A stretch of 64,000 bases of DNA. Source: CAYRJD01 sp965205925 (GTDB lineage Bacteria; Actinomycetota; Acidimicrobiia; Acidimicrobiales; Poriferisodalaceae). Positions within the stretch are counted from its first letter, which is position 1, and every line of letters begins with the position of its first letter. The notes beneath the pieces were generated by a model. The model saw only the letters and a program-made list of their open reading frames with translations. It was not told the origin of the DNA and ran no database searches. Location: NCBI GenBank assembly GCA_965205925.1, contig OZ242183.1:1731227-1795226 (forward strand). The letters are read 5' to 3'. Made by a program: the position numbers and the translations under genes. This document shows, piece by piece, positions 1 through 8,097 of this stretch.

Positions 1-498
1 TAGGTTTTTACCGACGTAATCAGGCCTGATTGGCAGCTCGCGATGCCCTCGGTCGATCATCACCGCTAGCTGCACTTCGCGGGGGCGACCAAAATTGGTG
101 AGTGCGTCAAGGGCTGCTCGGATGGTGCGACCGGTGTAGAGCACGTCATCGATTAGCACCACCTTTGTGTTGTTGATTTCAAAGTCGATTTCAGTAGTGG
201 CTTCGGGCAGGACGGGTCGCAGACCGATGTCGTCACGATGTAGCGCAACATCAAGCGTGCCGAAAGGAACATCTACGCCGTCGATTTCAAATAGCCGTCG
301 GGCGATAGCTACGCCGACTCGCACGCCTCCGGTTTGCAGTGCTATCAGCGAGACGCCTTCAACTCCGTTGTTGCGTTCGACTATCTCGTGGCTTATTCGC
401 GTGAGCGCCCGGTTTACTCCGTTGGCGTCAAGGACGGTGCTTCTGGCAACGAATGATCCACCGTACGGTGGTGACAACTGTCGCTCACGATCCGCCAC
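1..498 (-). CDS. pyrR: PyrR bifunctional pyr operon regulator / uracil phosphoribosyltransferase (C-terminus cut by window edge)
   Basis: PyrR binds pyr mRNA in response to uridine nucleotides and also makes UMP from uracil and PRPP. The 166 visible codons include the PRPP-binding loop VVLIDDVLYTGRTIRAAL and the family ending DRGHRELPIRPDYVGKN, so only about seven residues lie outside the window. I chose the GTG at 498 because AAAGGA lies 7 nt upstream (506-511) and the protein then begins just before the conserved SFVARSTVLD segment. A hairpin resembling a PyrR-binding loop sits upstream at 520-537, so the gene probably represses its own translation. The rest of the pyr operon should lie to the left of the window. 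Confidence 0.95.
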   Translation of the reverse strand, partial: MADRERQLSPPYGGSFVARSTVLDANGVNRALTRISHEIVERNNGVEGVSLIALQTGGVRVGVAIARRLFEIDGVDVPFGTLDVALHRDDIGLRPVLPEATTEIDFEINNTKVVLIDDVLYTGRTIRAALDALTNFGRPREVQLAVMIDRGHRELPIRPDYVGKNL

Positions 499-519
499 GC
501 GCGCATCCTTTCATCCGTT

Positions 520-537
520 CGAGCCTCTCTGGACCCG
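520..537 (-). promoter_or_regulatory. Candidate PyrR-binding RNA hairpin in the pyrR leader
   Basis: Read on the minus strand, the leader contains CGGGUCCAGAGAGGCUCG. It carries UCCAGAGAGGCU, matching the core of known PyrR recognition loops. It folds as C-G, G-C, G-U, G-C, a bulged U, then two C-G pairs closing an AGAGA loop. The hairpin lies 8 nt upstream of the AAAGGA ribosome-binding site of pyrR, with no attenuator hairpin between them. This fits the translational repression described for mycobacterial pyr operons. The fold was done by hand. Confidence 0.75.
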
Positions 538-558
538 TTTTACGGCTGAAGCTGCAGG

Positions 559-963
559 CTAGCCGTTACAGGGGGTAAGGCCACGCAAGCTCGCTTCGTT
601 TATGACTCCGATTTCGCTTAAGAACTCGCCGCGCACTGGTGTGAGACCTTTCAATAGAACGGCATTAAATGCAATCTCAACAACGGCGCGCACCACTGAT
701 CCACTAATGCAAACACTGCAACTCCGGGCACCGGTGGAGTAATAGCTGGGGTAATAGCTGGAATTATCGCTGGAGTCTTCACAGTTGGGTGGCAGCTTGC
801 AGCCAGTACCACTTGAGCAGGAATCAAGCACTGCAGCTACTGCTGCTTCCGATTCGTTTATGGCGCGGTCTCTAGTGACTATGGCAACGGTGCTGTCAGC
901 CGCTGCGCCAGACATAGCACCCAGAGAAAGAATGATCGCCAACGCGATGATCGGAGTGCTCAC
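559..963 (-). CDS. Small secreted protein of the Tad-like pilus locus (TadE/TadG-like or pseudopilin-like)
   Basis: This 134-residue protein starts at a GTG that overlaps the stop of the preceding gene (GTGA). Residues 1-22 look like a signal peptide or membrane anchor (MSTPIIALAIILSLGAMSGA), followed by a short exported domain with seven cysteines, several clustered. No family is recognised from the sequence. Its position as the last of three small exported proteins after tadABC suggests a minor pilin or TadE/G-type accessory role. That is inferred from context only. Confidence 0.65.
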   Translation of the reverse strand: MSTPIIALAIILSLGAMSGAAADSTVAIVTRDRAINESEAAVAAVLDSCSSGTGCKLPPNCEDSSDNSSYYPSYYSTGARSCSVCISGSVVRAVVEIAFNAVLLKGLTPVRGEFLSEIGVINEASLRGLTPCNG

Positions 964-1514
964 GAGTCGGTCTGGCTTAATGCAGAACCAAGCGCAGAGT
1001 TTGGTGCAATGTCAATTGGAGGACTGCTGAAAGAGCTTTTGAAAGGACTGCTTATCGCTGTCGCCGTTACAGCGTTGCTGGCATCGTTGTTGACTTCGTT
1101 GTTGTAGCCAGGATTATTTCTAGTTGAGCCTGCGGAATCCCTCGGCGATGCTCCCAACAAAGGGCAGGTCGCCTTCACGACTAATACATGTTCGGCCAAT
1201 ACATGCTCTGTGTCCGGCTCAGTCAGTTTGACGAGACTTACATCGACGTTGAACTCCGGTGAAGCCGTATCGCAAATTCCGATCGCCGCCGTAGTCACAA
1301 CGCTAACTGCGCGCTGCTTAGCTGCCGCATTAAGCGCGGCAGCAGAAATACGTTCCGGGGGTTGCGTCAACACAACTGCGGCAGCATCTGCGCCTTTTTG
1401 GACTGCAGCTGACATCTGCGCCGATGCAAGCCCAACGTCGCCCGAATAGTTGACCAGCCAAATACTGAGTGCAAGCACTGGAATCAACAAAAGAAACCCT
1501 GTTGATTCCGCCAT
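960..1514 (-). CDS. TadE/TadG-like exported protein
   Basis: This 184-residue protein has one N-terminal membrane segment (about residues 6-24, FLLLIPVLALSIWLVNY) followed by an Ala-rich helix and an exported domain. The arrangement, a hydrophobic N-terminus with an acidic residue before it (MAESTG) and then AAVQKGADAAAVVLT, is typical of TadE-like minor pilins. In those, the helix sits in the membrane and the rest contributes to the pilus base. Its stop overlaps the next gene by 4 nt, implying translational coupling. The family assignment rests on architecture and location, not on a conserved motif. Confidence 0.65.
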   Translation of the reverse strand: MAESTGFLLLIPVLALSIWLVNYSGDVGLASAQMSAAVQKGADAAAVVLTQPPERISAAALNAAAKQRAVSVVTTAAIGICDTASPEFNVDVSLVKLTEPDTEHVLAEHVLVVKATCPLLGASPRDSAGSTRNNPGYNNEVNNDASNAVTATAISSPFKSSFSSPPIDIAPNSALGSALSQTDS

Positions 1515-1524
1515 TACATCACAA

Positions 1525-1938
1525 TCAGCATCTAACTAGTGCTTCAACCGCTTCCGCTGCAGGAGCCATGCCGTGATGGCAAACCACTGCTCTTGGCTGT
1601 GGCAATGGCAACCAAGTTGACATCGCTACCTTCACCCCCACTATCACCGCACAAGCAGGGCTGAGATTTACAGACAGCTCGGTTGCGGTAGCCGTTGATA
1701 ACTGCTCAAGTCGCTTCACCGCTGCTTTGGCAGCGAGCTCTTGAGCGCGCTTGGCTTGCTCAGCGCTAAAGCTGCAATCAAATTCGGGTCCGATCGAATC
1801 CGCTATTGCTTGCACACCTGCATGAGCGGCACTCAGTGCGGCCGCACGCCCGACGTGATTAACAAACAACGACAAGCCAATAGCCAGGCTGATCATCAAC
1901 ACGCCGAACGTTCGCAGAAGCGTTATGGCAGATGCCAA
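1525..1938 (-). CDS. TadE-like exported protein
   Basis: The 137-residue product has a membrane segment at about residues 9-27 (RTFGVLMISLAIGLSLFVN). It is followed by the Ala-rich stretch GRAAALSAAHAGVQAIADS typical of TadE-family helices, and then a domain with several cysteines. It lies 10 nt before the next TadE/G-like gene and 15 nt after the pilin-like gene, within one apparent operon. The likely role is a minor pilin or assembly accessory factor. No enzymatic motif is visible. Confidence 0.65.
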   Translation of the reverse strand: MASAITLLRTFGVLMISLAIGLSLFVNHVGRAAALSAAHAGVQAIADSIGPEFDCSFSAEQAKRAQELAAKAAVKRLEQLSTATATELSVNLSPACAVIVGVKVAMSTWLPLPQPRAVVCHHGMAPAAEAVEALVRC

Positions 1939-1953
1939 GTGCTAACTAGTGCT

Positions 1954-2166
1954 TTATGTGCAAGGCGAAGTCTCGCCGTTCGTCGACGCCCAGTCCCCAC
2001 CTAGTGCGTTACACAACTGCTCGGACGTAATTTGACTTAGGTCGACCTCGTTGTTGTTGGTATTGGGAGCGTTGTTATTCACCGCTGTCCATGCGACCGC
2101 AGTAACTACGGCCGCAATGGCTATTGACGCTGCGATAAACAGCAGCTTGGAAATAGCTTGATCCAT
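1954..2166 (-). CDS. Putative pilin (70-residue single-TM protein of the Tad-like locus)
   Basis: The sequence starts MDQAISKLLFIAASIAIAA, continues with a hydrophobic helix to about residue 28, then an Asn-rich linker and a short C-terminal domain with two cysteines. It lacks the Gly-X4-Glu site of classical Flp pilins. The MDxAIxxLLxIAAS start resembles small pilin-like proteins I recall from other Tad-type loci in archaea and Chloroflexota. A purine-rich site (AGAGG) lies about 9 nt upstream of the ATG. Size, topology and position between tadC and the TadE-like genes make it the best candidate for the major pilin, but this is inference. Confidence 0.6.
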   Translation of the reverse strand: MDQAISKLLFIAASIAIAAVVTAVAWTAVNNNAPNTNNNEVDLSQITSEQLCNALGGDWASTNGETSPCT

Positions 2167-2262
2167 TGGTTTGCTACCTCTTCTTATTTTTGTCTCTTGC
2201 TGGGAAGCGATAACGAGAAGCGATAGCCAGACGAACTGGCGCGAAATAGGGCGAAATAAGGC

Positions 2263-3150
2263 TTAGGTAGTTGGCAACGTCGTCACAACCATCAGCACCA
2301 CCACTACGCCTGCCAAAACTGCTGCTACCGAAGCGGTGGTTGCACCTGTCCGAGCGAGACGATCCATGCGTTCTCGGCGCTGAGCATCTAGCGAGCGAAG
2401 TACGCGTTGTAACACCTTGTCAATCAGCTCACTCGCCGCAGCCCCAGACCGTTCGGTGGCATTCACGGTTCCCAACAAGGAAGCAGCCTCGCTGCCTTGC
2501 AGTTTGATTGCAGCGGCTGCAAGTGGATCTCGACCGGTTGCCACAGCCAGGTTGATGGCACCTGCCAGCGGCTTGAAGGCTGGTTCTCGAACCTGTTCGG
2601 CAGCACTAAGAGCAGCAGCGTTGGTTGGCTGACCGGTCGCCACTAACAAACGAATGCGGCGCATCCAAAGCAGTACGGCTGCATCTCTGCGTCTTACATA
2701 TCGCTGAGCAACAACGAAACGCATCACACGTGGTAGCAACGTCGGAATCACTACAACGATCAGCAGCAGCCAGGCGGTGACTTCGGCAACGGTCTGAGCA
2801 CTAGCTATCGCAGGTTGCGCGCTAGTTATCCCGTTTTCCGTTGTAAAGCCGGTCCGTTGCTGCCATACATAGATCGTCGCGCAGATGGCCACCAAAAGTG
2901 TGCCGAGAGCGGTAATGACGCCGATTCGGGTCGGCCCTAAACCGAGCGAAGCCAGCTCGCTTGTTCCTACTTGGTTTGACCGTGCTTGGGGTTGGCAGGC
3001 TCGGCTGACACTGTTAGAGCTACTGACATAGCTGGTACCGGTTAGCACTAGCCGTAAGGCCACTAACCCACCAGCTATAGCTGCTAGCCACACCACGTAG
3101 ATGCCGGTGCCGGAAGTAACTGCGCTTGTGAGCACTACAGCACTTCCCAT
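2263..3150 (-). CDS. tadC: TadC-like inner-membrane platform protein (type II secretion F domain)
   Basis: About 295 residues with an N-terminal membrane pair, a cytoplasmic helical domain (RRRDAAVLLWMRRIRLLVATG) and a C-terminal membrane helix (ASVAAVLAGVVVVLMVV), the usual T2SSF layout. TadB and TadC form the membrane platform that couples ATPase motion to pilus assembly. I chose the ATG at 3150. A GTG at 3135, overlapping the tadB stop and preceded by GGAAG, is an equally possible coupled start, and a longer form from 3171 is less likely. The order tadA-tadB-tadC is conserved. Confidence 0.8.
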   Translation of the reverse strand: MGSAVVLTSAVTSGTGIYVVWLAAIAGGLVALRLVLTGTSYVSSSNSVSRACQPQARSNQVGTSELASLGLGPTRIGVITALGTLLVAICATIYVWQQRTGFTTENGITSAQPAIASAQTVAEVTAWLLLIVVVIPTLLPRVMRFVVAQRYVRRRDAAVLLWMRRIRLLVATGQPTNAAALSAAEQVREPAFKPLAGAINLAVATGRDPLAAAAIKLQGSEAASLLGTVNATERSGAAASELIDKVLQRVLRSLDAQRRERMDRLARTGATTASVAAVLAGVVVVLMVVTTLPTT

Positions 3151-3830
3151 GCGCCGCTGAGCAGTTTCCATCCGAACAAAGCCACTCCCAAAGTCATTGC
3201 AAATGAGACGGCTGGCCCGTCGCTATTTAAGAACCACTCCCATGTGCTGGGGTTGATGCGAGCCGAGCCAACGACTATTCCAGCGCCGAGCAATATCGCA
3301 GCCGCCGTTTGTGTGAGCGAAGACGCAACTTGAGAATGGAAATGGCGTGCGGTAACAGCATCTTGCGTTGCTTCAGACTCGAGCACATCCAGCACAGAAG
3401 CCCACTTGCCACCACCCGCGGCTGCGCTAATAATGACCTCCGCTAACCAGGCAGCAGCCGCGGTGTTAGTGCGTTGAGCAAAATGTTGAGCGGCTATTTC
3501 AATGCCGTTGGTACGGCACTCTTGCGCCAGAGTTCTGGCTGACTCCCCGACTGCGCCGTCCATCAACGGGGCAGCTCGCGTGATGGCTTCGTTGACCGTG
3601 CGTGAAACGGTGGCCTGATTTGCCAATACTGAGATAAATCGTGCGGTGTCCTCTGCATCGGTGACCTTTCGACGACTTACCGGAACCGTTGCAAAACACA
3701 TCGCACTGACTGCGGTTACAACGGCACTGGACAATGCAAGCATCAACGAAGACGTAGTCACGACGGTAATCAAGGCAACGGCGATCGCTAACAAGTAGGG
3801 CCAGATGGGTGCTCGTGTGTTTGGCTTCAT
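3135..3830 (-). CDS. tadB: TadB-like inner-membrane platform protein (type II secretion F domain)
   Basis: The product of 231 residues begins MKPNTRAPIWPYLLAIAVAL, giving two early membrane segments. A T2SSF-type helical domain (RFISVLANQATVSRTVNEAI) and C-terminal membrane helices follow. The ATG at 3830 overlaps the tadA stop as ATGA. The longer open frame upstream runs deep inside tadA and was rejected. The protein is expected to pair with TadC as the platform beneath the pilus. Confidence 0.85.
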   Translation of the reverse strand: MKPNTRAPIWPYLLAIAVALITVVTTSSLMLALSSAVVTAVSAMCFATVPVSRRKVTDAEDTARFISVLANQATVSRTVNEAITRAAPLMDGAVGESARTLAQECRTNGIEIAAQHFAQRTNTAAAAWLAEVIISAAAGGGKWASVLDVLESEATQDAVTARHFHSQVASSLTQTAAAILLGAGIVVGSARINPSTWEWFLNSDGPAVSFAMTLGVALFGWKLLSGAWEVL

Positions 3831-5353
3831 GACGGAGCGCTCGCGGTTTCGATGCAGGTATACAGCCGTTGTAGGCGTCCTTCGGGTTCGCCGACTGGGA
3901 CCGCCCAGCGCTGCGTGGGTTGCAGTCGCCAGAGGCATTTGGTCTTGATTACGCCTGACTGCTCATCTATGCCGATTAGCTGAGTTACGTCGGCTACCAC
4001 GCGCTGGCCAGCTTCGTTGCGACCCATCCACACGCACAGATCCACGGCTGCAGCTATTTGACGTCGGGCATAATCTGGCTCAGCACCTTCGGCACAGGCG
4101 TAGGCAACGAGCTTTTCTAAGACGCCCTTGCCCGGTTGGGAGTGCAGTGTTACTAAACAGCCGTTGACTCCTGACGACATTGCATCAAGCAAAGCCGCGC
4201 AGCCGTCTCCGCGGATCTCGCCCACCACTAATTTGTCGGCGTTGGAGCGTTTGGCATCTCGAATGTGGTCTGCCATCGAGTGTCGTCCGTTGCCGTCTTG
4301 ATTTGGGTCGCGCGTCAATCGCTCATAAGCGTTGGGGTGGATGCCGTAATCATTTAAACGCAATTCGGGTGTGTCTTCGATCGTGTCGATGCGTTCGTAA
4401 TCGGGCACCGCTGCCAGCAATGCCTGACACAAGGTGGTTTTACCGCCGCCCATTGCCGCAGCCACCACAATATTGGCGCGCTCGGTGCCAGCGACAGCTT
4501 CTAGCAACAACCGCTCGAGCTGCTCGCATGCCACGCCAAGATCCCGTAATCGCATCCTTCCAGCCAAATTTGAACGCAACACCACGTTTGGTGGGCTGGT
4601 AACAAATGCCTCAGCGTGGAGCCGCCAGTTGGTGCCAACGCGAATGTCTAAGCGTGGATCAAGTTCGTCAAATCTCTGAGGCCGGTCGCCTGAGTAGGCA
4701 GCTAAAAACCGAACGGCTTCAATAAGGTCTTCGTCGCTAGCGAACGGGGAGTCCTTTATCTCGCGTTCTTTGCCGCAGTGTTGCACCATCATTGATTGGC
4801 CTCCGCGTATTTGGAACTCCTCTACGTTTTCTGTGTCGAGCAGATCTGTGAGGGCGTCAACCGCAGCGGTGGCAGCGCTACGTAGATGGATGGCGCGATC
4901 GCCGTGCTCGAGACGTTGCGGTTCGCAGGCCTCGCTGGCGAGCGCACGTCCAAGTCGTCTTAGAGTCCAGGCGCTACGGCGCGGTCGGTCGCTTCTTACT
5001 CGAATCGTGCGTGCATGCAACTCACTCCGGTCAGATGGATAAACACCGCCTGTTGACTCCAGCAAAACCATGGTTAGCGAAGTAATCGGTGCAGTAATAA
5101 CTGACGTAGCCGCGCTGCTTACATGAACTAGAGCCGCTGCGGCAGCTTCACAAGCGCTGCGAACCTCAGCATCTGCATCGCTTTCGAGCACAGCCACGAT
5201 TGCTGAGTCGGCGTGTTCGTGCAGCTTTGAGTCAGTTAGTGAACCGACAACGGTGACTGCGCCTGACTCATACTCCACGCCTTGGATCAGTGTCTGAACG
5301 ATCCATGAGTGGTCGTTTGCTGACAGGTTCGTATCGATAACAATCAACAGCAC
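3827..5353 (-). CDS. tadA: TadA/CpaF-type secretion ATPase
   Basis: This 508-residue ATPase powers pilin assembly. Visible motifs are the Walker A AAMGGGKTTL (about residue 303), the Asp box DTIEDTPEL, the Walker B region KLVVGEIRGDG and the His box CLVTLHSQPGKG. The Walker A reads GGGKTT where GSGKTT is usual in TadA. The first 110 or so residues (VIDTNLSANDHSW onward) precede the conserved N-terminal ATPase domain and are not recognised. They could be a fused TadZ-like module, which is a guess. The start is a GTG. The stop overlaps tadB. Confidence 0.9.
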   Translation of the reverse strand: MLLIVIDTNLSANDHSWIVQTLIQGVEYESGAVTVVGSLTDSKLHEHADSAIVAVLESDADAEVRSACEAAAAALVHVSSAATSVITAPITSLTMVLLESTGGVYPSDRSELHARTIRVRSDRPRRSAWTLRRLGRALASEACEPQRLEHGDRAIHLRSAATAAVDALTDLLDTENVEEFQIRGGQSMMVQHCGKEREIKDSPFASDEDLIEAVRFLAAYSGDRPQRFDELDPRLDIRVGTNWRLHAEAFVTSPPNVVLRSNLAGRMRLRDLGVACEQLERLLLEAVAGTERANIVVAAAMGGGKTTLCQALLAAVPDYERIDTIEDTPELRLNDYGIHPNAYERLTRDPNQDGNGRHSMADHIRDAKRSNADKLVVGEIRGDGCAALLDAMSSGVNGCLVTLHSQPGKGVLEKLVAYACAEGAEPDYARRQIAAAVDLCVWMGRNEAGQRVVADVTQLIGIDEQSGVIKTKCLWRLQPTQRWAVPVGEPEGRLQRLYTCIETASAPS

Positions 5354-5359
5354 TGGCTA

Positions 5360-6016
5360 TTACCTTGGGGCCCTTGGGCTCCTTGGCGCTCTTGGCGCCG
5401 CCTGGCCTCCATCACAAGCAGGCCAACCCTGCGATGGTGATTTCCACAGCACCAGAGGCTGAAGTTGAGATAGCTCCGATAGCTCTGTTGCCAGTGAATG
5501 GTTGACAGCAAATGTCGCGGTTGAATCGCTGACACCTGCCAACTGCAGAACGTGCAAGGCGCAACCACCTTGTTTAGCCGCAATAACTGCCCAGTCGCCT
5601 ACGGATGGTGGTGACGGCCACCAAGGCGCGTAGCTCGCTCTGAAGTTCATAAAGGTGACTTCTCTGCTGGTCTCATCGACAACTCCGTCAACATCGTGGG
5701 TACCGGTGAGTTGCGAGGCTGCTACATATACACCCGAAGGAATATCCACTGTGGCGATTCGGTTTATTAGTTGCGCCGGTTCAACAAAACGAGAAGCGAT
5801 CTCGGTCGGTAGCTGAGCCAAATGGAATCCGGCTGGTTCGGCGCCAGCAAACCAGTATTCACTAGTGACAACCACCGCTGTTTGCGCAGCGATGCTCTGT
5901 GGTCTGCCCCAGAGCCACAGGGTCGCCGCGACGGCTCCGACAACGGCTAGCGCTAGCAGCAGACGCCAACGTTCTATGCGAGAACCGAATTTACGACTGG
6001 GCTTGTGTGAGCTCAT
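5360..6016 (-). CDS. CpaB/RcpC-like SAF-domain protein
   Basis: This 218-residue protein has one N-terminal membrane segment (residues 18-36) followed by an exported domain. It contains a SAF-like segment, where ASRFVEPAQLINRIATVDI leads to IPSGVYVAASQLT, as in CpaB and RcpC pilus accessory proteins. The C-terminal tail is a low-complexity Ala-Pro-Arg repeat (APRAPRSPRAPR). The start overlaps the stop of the upstream gene (ATGA), and tadA begins 6 nt downstream. The membership is moderately supported by motif and firmly by location. Confidence 0.7.
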   Translation of the reverse strand: MSSHKPSRKFGSRIERWRLLLALAVVGAVAATLWLWGRPQSIAAQTAVVVTSEYWFAGAEPAGFHLAQLPTEIASRFVEPAQLINRIATVDIPSGVYVAASQLTGTHDVDGVVDETSREVTFMNFRASYAPWWPSPPSVGDWAVIAAKQGGCALHVLQLAGVSDSTATFAVNHSLATELSELSQLQPLVLWKSPSQGWPACDGGQAAPRAPRSPRAPR

Positions 6017-8097
6017 CGCGCACTAGTCGCAGTGCTCTGTGCAGTTGCTGTGAAGCCGATCGCGTCGCTGGCGTAGGAACTCAGCCGGCGTAGGAACTCA
6101 AACCCTGAACCCAGCACCAGATCGTGTTGCATCCGTTGCTGTTTGTTGTCTTGTTCGGCTTTGAATGAGGCCTGTATCAGCCACTCAAACACTGCCGGAC
6201 GCAACATTTGCCATGCGCAGTCTTCGGCAGGCGTATTAACCGCCGCGGAGATGTCGCAGGAGACCGTTTCAGATTTGATCGCCGCGCGATGCCAGTCACG
6301 AACAATTGCCTGATCACTTGGGTCTAATGCATCCCATTGTCGAACTAGATGAGGCGCTCGCCCTGGCATGTTCATTTGTTTTCGATCGGCCGATTTCCAC
6401 GGCATCAGTTCACGCCAGGCGACTTGCACGCTCTTAGCTCGCCAAAGGCAGCCCGCTTCGTCGGTGAAGGCGAGCAAGCTTTGGTCTGGGACGCTAAACC
6501 AGCCTTTGCCTGGGGCAACGATTAGATGCTCGCCTCCACCCGGTAGGTGCTGTTGTGGGCTGTTTGTTTCATCTGCGATTCGTAACGGGCTGCTGAAAGC
6601 GACCGAGCTCGCGGCGAAATCGTCTGCTGAAGGTGCAATACATTCCGGGTCGGGGCTATCAAGCTTGTCGGGCGGACCGCTGGGAGGAGGCTCGTTGGTA
6701 GGAACAGTGGTAGTGGTTGTAGGGACAGGGTTTGCAGGGACAGGGTTTGCAGATGTAGTAGCCGCAACTGAATCGGCGCAGGCATAGTCCGGTGATTGCA
6801 AGATCCGTTCACGCACATAGACAGGTAGCGAGTCAAACTCGTCGCATATAAACACACAGACTCGATAAGACTCAGAGCCGCGCGACGACATCCGGTCTCT
6901 GATTTCTGTATTAGTTAGCTCAGAAATGGCCGGGCAGAAGGTACGCACCGATGTTTCACCGCACTCATCTGGTGTTGTGCATTTGATTAGTGAGTCAGGT
7001 TCGGTAACGCAACTGCCACCATGATTTGCAGTGAAGGTCGTCCCGTCGATGTCGACGCAAATGTCCTGGTCTTGCTCCCATTCACGCTCAGGCAACGAAT
7101 CGCACCTCACATAAGACAAAAGTCCGTTGTCGCAACGAGTAAGGCCCAACTCTTTGAGCTCAACATCACTCAAGGCGGCCAGCCGAGTGCCTAACGCGTC
7201 TGTAAGTGCTTTATCACTACTTGTTTCAGCTGTGTTTGCATTGGAATCTGCATTGGATGTTTCGGAGCTGTTCGGATCGCATTCCCACAACTGACCGGTA
7301 CCACTGCTGACGGCGACTAGTTGTGTGCCAGCGGGACAGCTCAACGAAGGCTCGGCGGAGGGCTCTCCCAAAATGGTGCGTTCGCATTGGCTACTGCTTT
7401 GAACCCAGCCTGGCGAGCAGCTGGCTAGTTGAGCTGGAGTGCTGTGCCAGCTGGTGCGTGTTTCGTAGGTGGGCCGATTGGCGTAATGCGGCGTAGTGAT
7501 CGTTTTCCAATAGCCCGTGGGCTCATATTCATAAACCGGCGTGGTTGTGTAGTAGCCGGGAGTGGTGGAGGTAGTGGTAGTGATCCAGCGATACGCCGGC
7601 ACTCTCACATTCCAACATTGTTGTCCGGCAAATGGGTCGTAGGCGCAACGTTTTTCGTTGGTGGTTCCATCTCGTACTCGAATAGGTGGGACTACTGGCT
7701 CTGTCGTGGTTCTGGGCGGTACCCATACCCGCTCATCTCGTACGTGCACTCGACGTGAGCCGGTGCCTACCCAAAGATCTCGATAAGTGTTGTGAGTGAA
7801 GACTCGCTTAGTGCCAGTTTGAACGACGGTGCTGTAAGACCTTTGGCAGGCAAATCCGCCGTACTCTCCAGGAACTTTTATCCAGCCTGTCTGACAGGTC
7901 GCTATGCGCGACTGTGTGGTGCTTCGTGATGTTTTGCAACGCCCAGAGGAAACGTCAAACGACATTGCAGCGGGACAACTAATCAAAGGTCGCGTAACCG
8001 ACCCAAAGCGGGCGTTGAAATTTTCTTGGAATCCGTTGGGAAAGCTGAAACTGGTCAGTATCAAGATGACCGCGACTGCAATAGTTAGGCGGATCAC
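6013..8097 (-). CDS. Large secreted Cys/Thr-rich protein of the pilus locus, function unknown
   Basis: The product of 694 residues has an N-terminal hydrophobic segment (IRLTIAVAVILILTSFSF). Next comes a Tyr/Thr-rich region (about 100-220) with short repeats such as TTTSTTPGYYTTTPVYEYEP, then a Cys-rich middle, a Pro/Thr linker with NPVPANPVPTTTTTVP, and a C-terminal domain rich in Trp. I do not recognise the family. It is translationally coupled to both neighbours (4-nt overlaps), so it is probably a structural or adhesive part of the pilus machine exported to the cell surface. Confidence 0.65.
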   Translation of the reverse strand: MIRLTIAVAVILILTSFSFPNGFQENFNARFGSVTRPLISCPAAMSFDVSSGRCKTSRSTTQSRIATCQTGWIKVPGEYGGFACQRSYSTVVQTGTKRVFTHNTYRDLWVGTGSRRVHVRDERVWVPPRTTTEPVVPPIRVRDGTTNEKRCAYDPFAGQQCWNVRVPAYRWITTTTSTTPGYYTTTPVYEYEPTGYWKTITTPHYANRPTYETRTSWHSTPAQLASCSPGWVQSSSQCERTILGEPSAEPSLSCPAGTQLVAVSSGTGQLWECDPNSSETSNADSNANTAETSSDKALTDALGTRLAALSDVELKELGLTRCDNGLLSYVRCDSLPEREWEQDQDICVDIDGTTFTANHGGSCVTEPDSLIKCTTPDECGETSVRTFCPAISELTNTEIRDRMSSRGSESYRVCVFICDEFDSLPVYVRERILQSPDYACADSVAATTSANPVPANPVPTTTTTVPTNEPPPSGPPDKLDSPDPECIAPSADDFAASSVAFSSPLRIADETNSPQQHLPGGGEHLIVAPGKGWFSVPDQSLLAFTDEAGCLWRAKSVQVAWRELMPWKSADRKQMNMPGRAPHLVRQWDALDPSDQAIVRDWHRAAIKSETVSCDISAAVNTPAEDCAWQMLRPAVFEWLIQASFKAEQDNKQQRMQHDLVLGSGFEFLRRLSSYASDAIGFTATAQSTATSAR
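6070..6100. repeat. 14-bp direct repeat inside the 3' end of the 694-residue gene
   Basis: The sequence ggcgtaggaactca occurs at 6070-6083 and 6087-6100, separated by 3 bp. The 17-bp step is not a multiple of three, so one copy may be a recent duplication that changed the C-terminal reading frame. Confidence 0.7.

Noticed and set aside
3831..3938. Longer tadB frame overlapping tadA by about 110 bp
   Set aside because: The ATG at 3830 overlaps the tadA stop as ATGA and directly precedes the first membrane helix.
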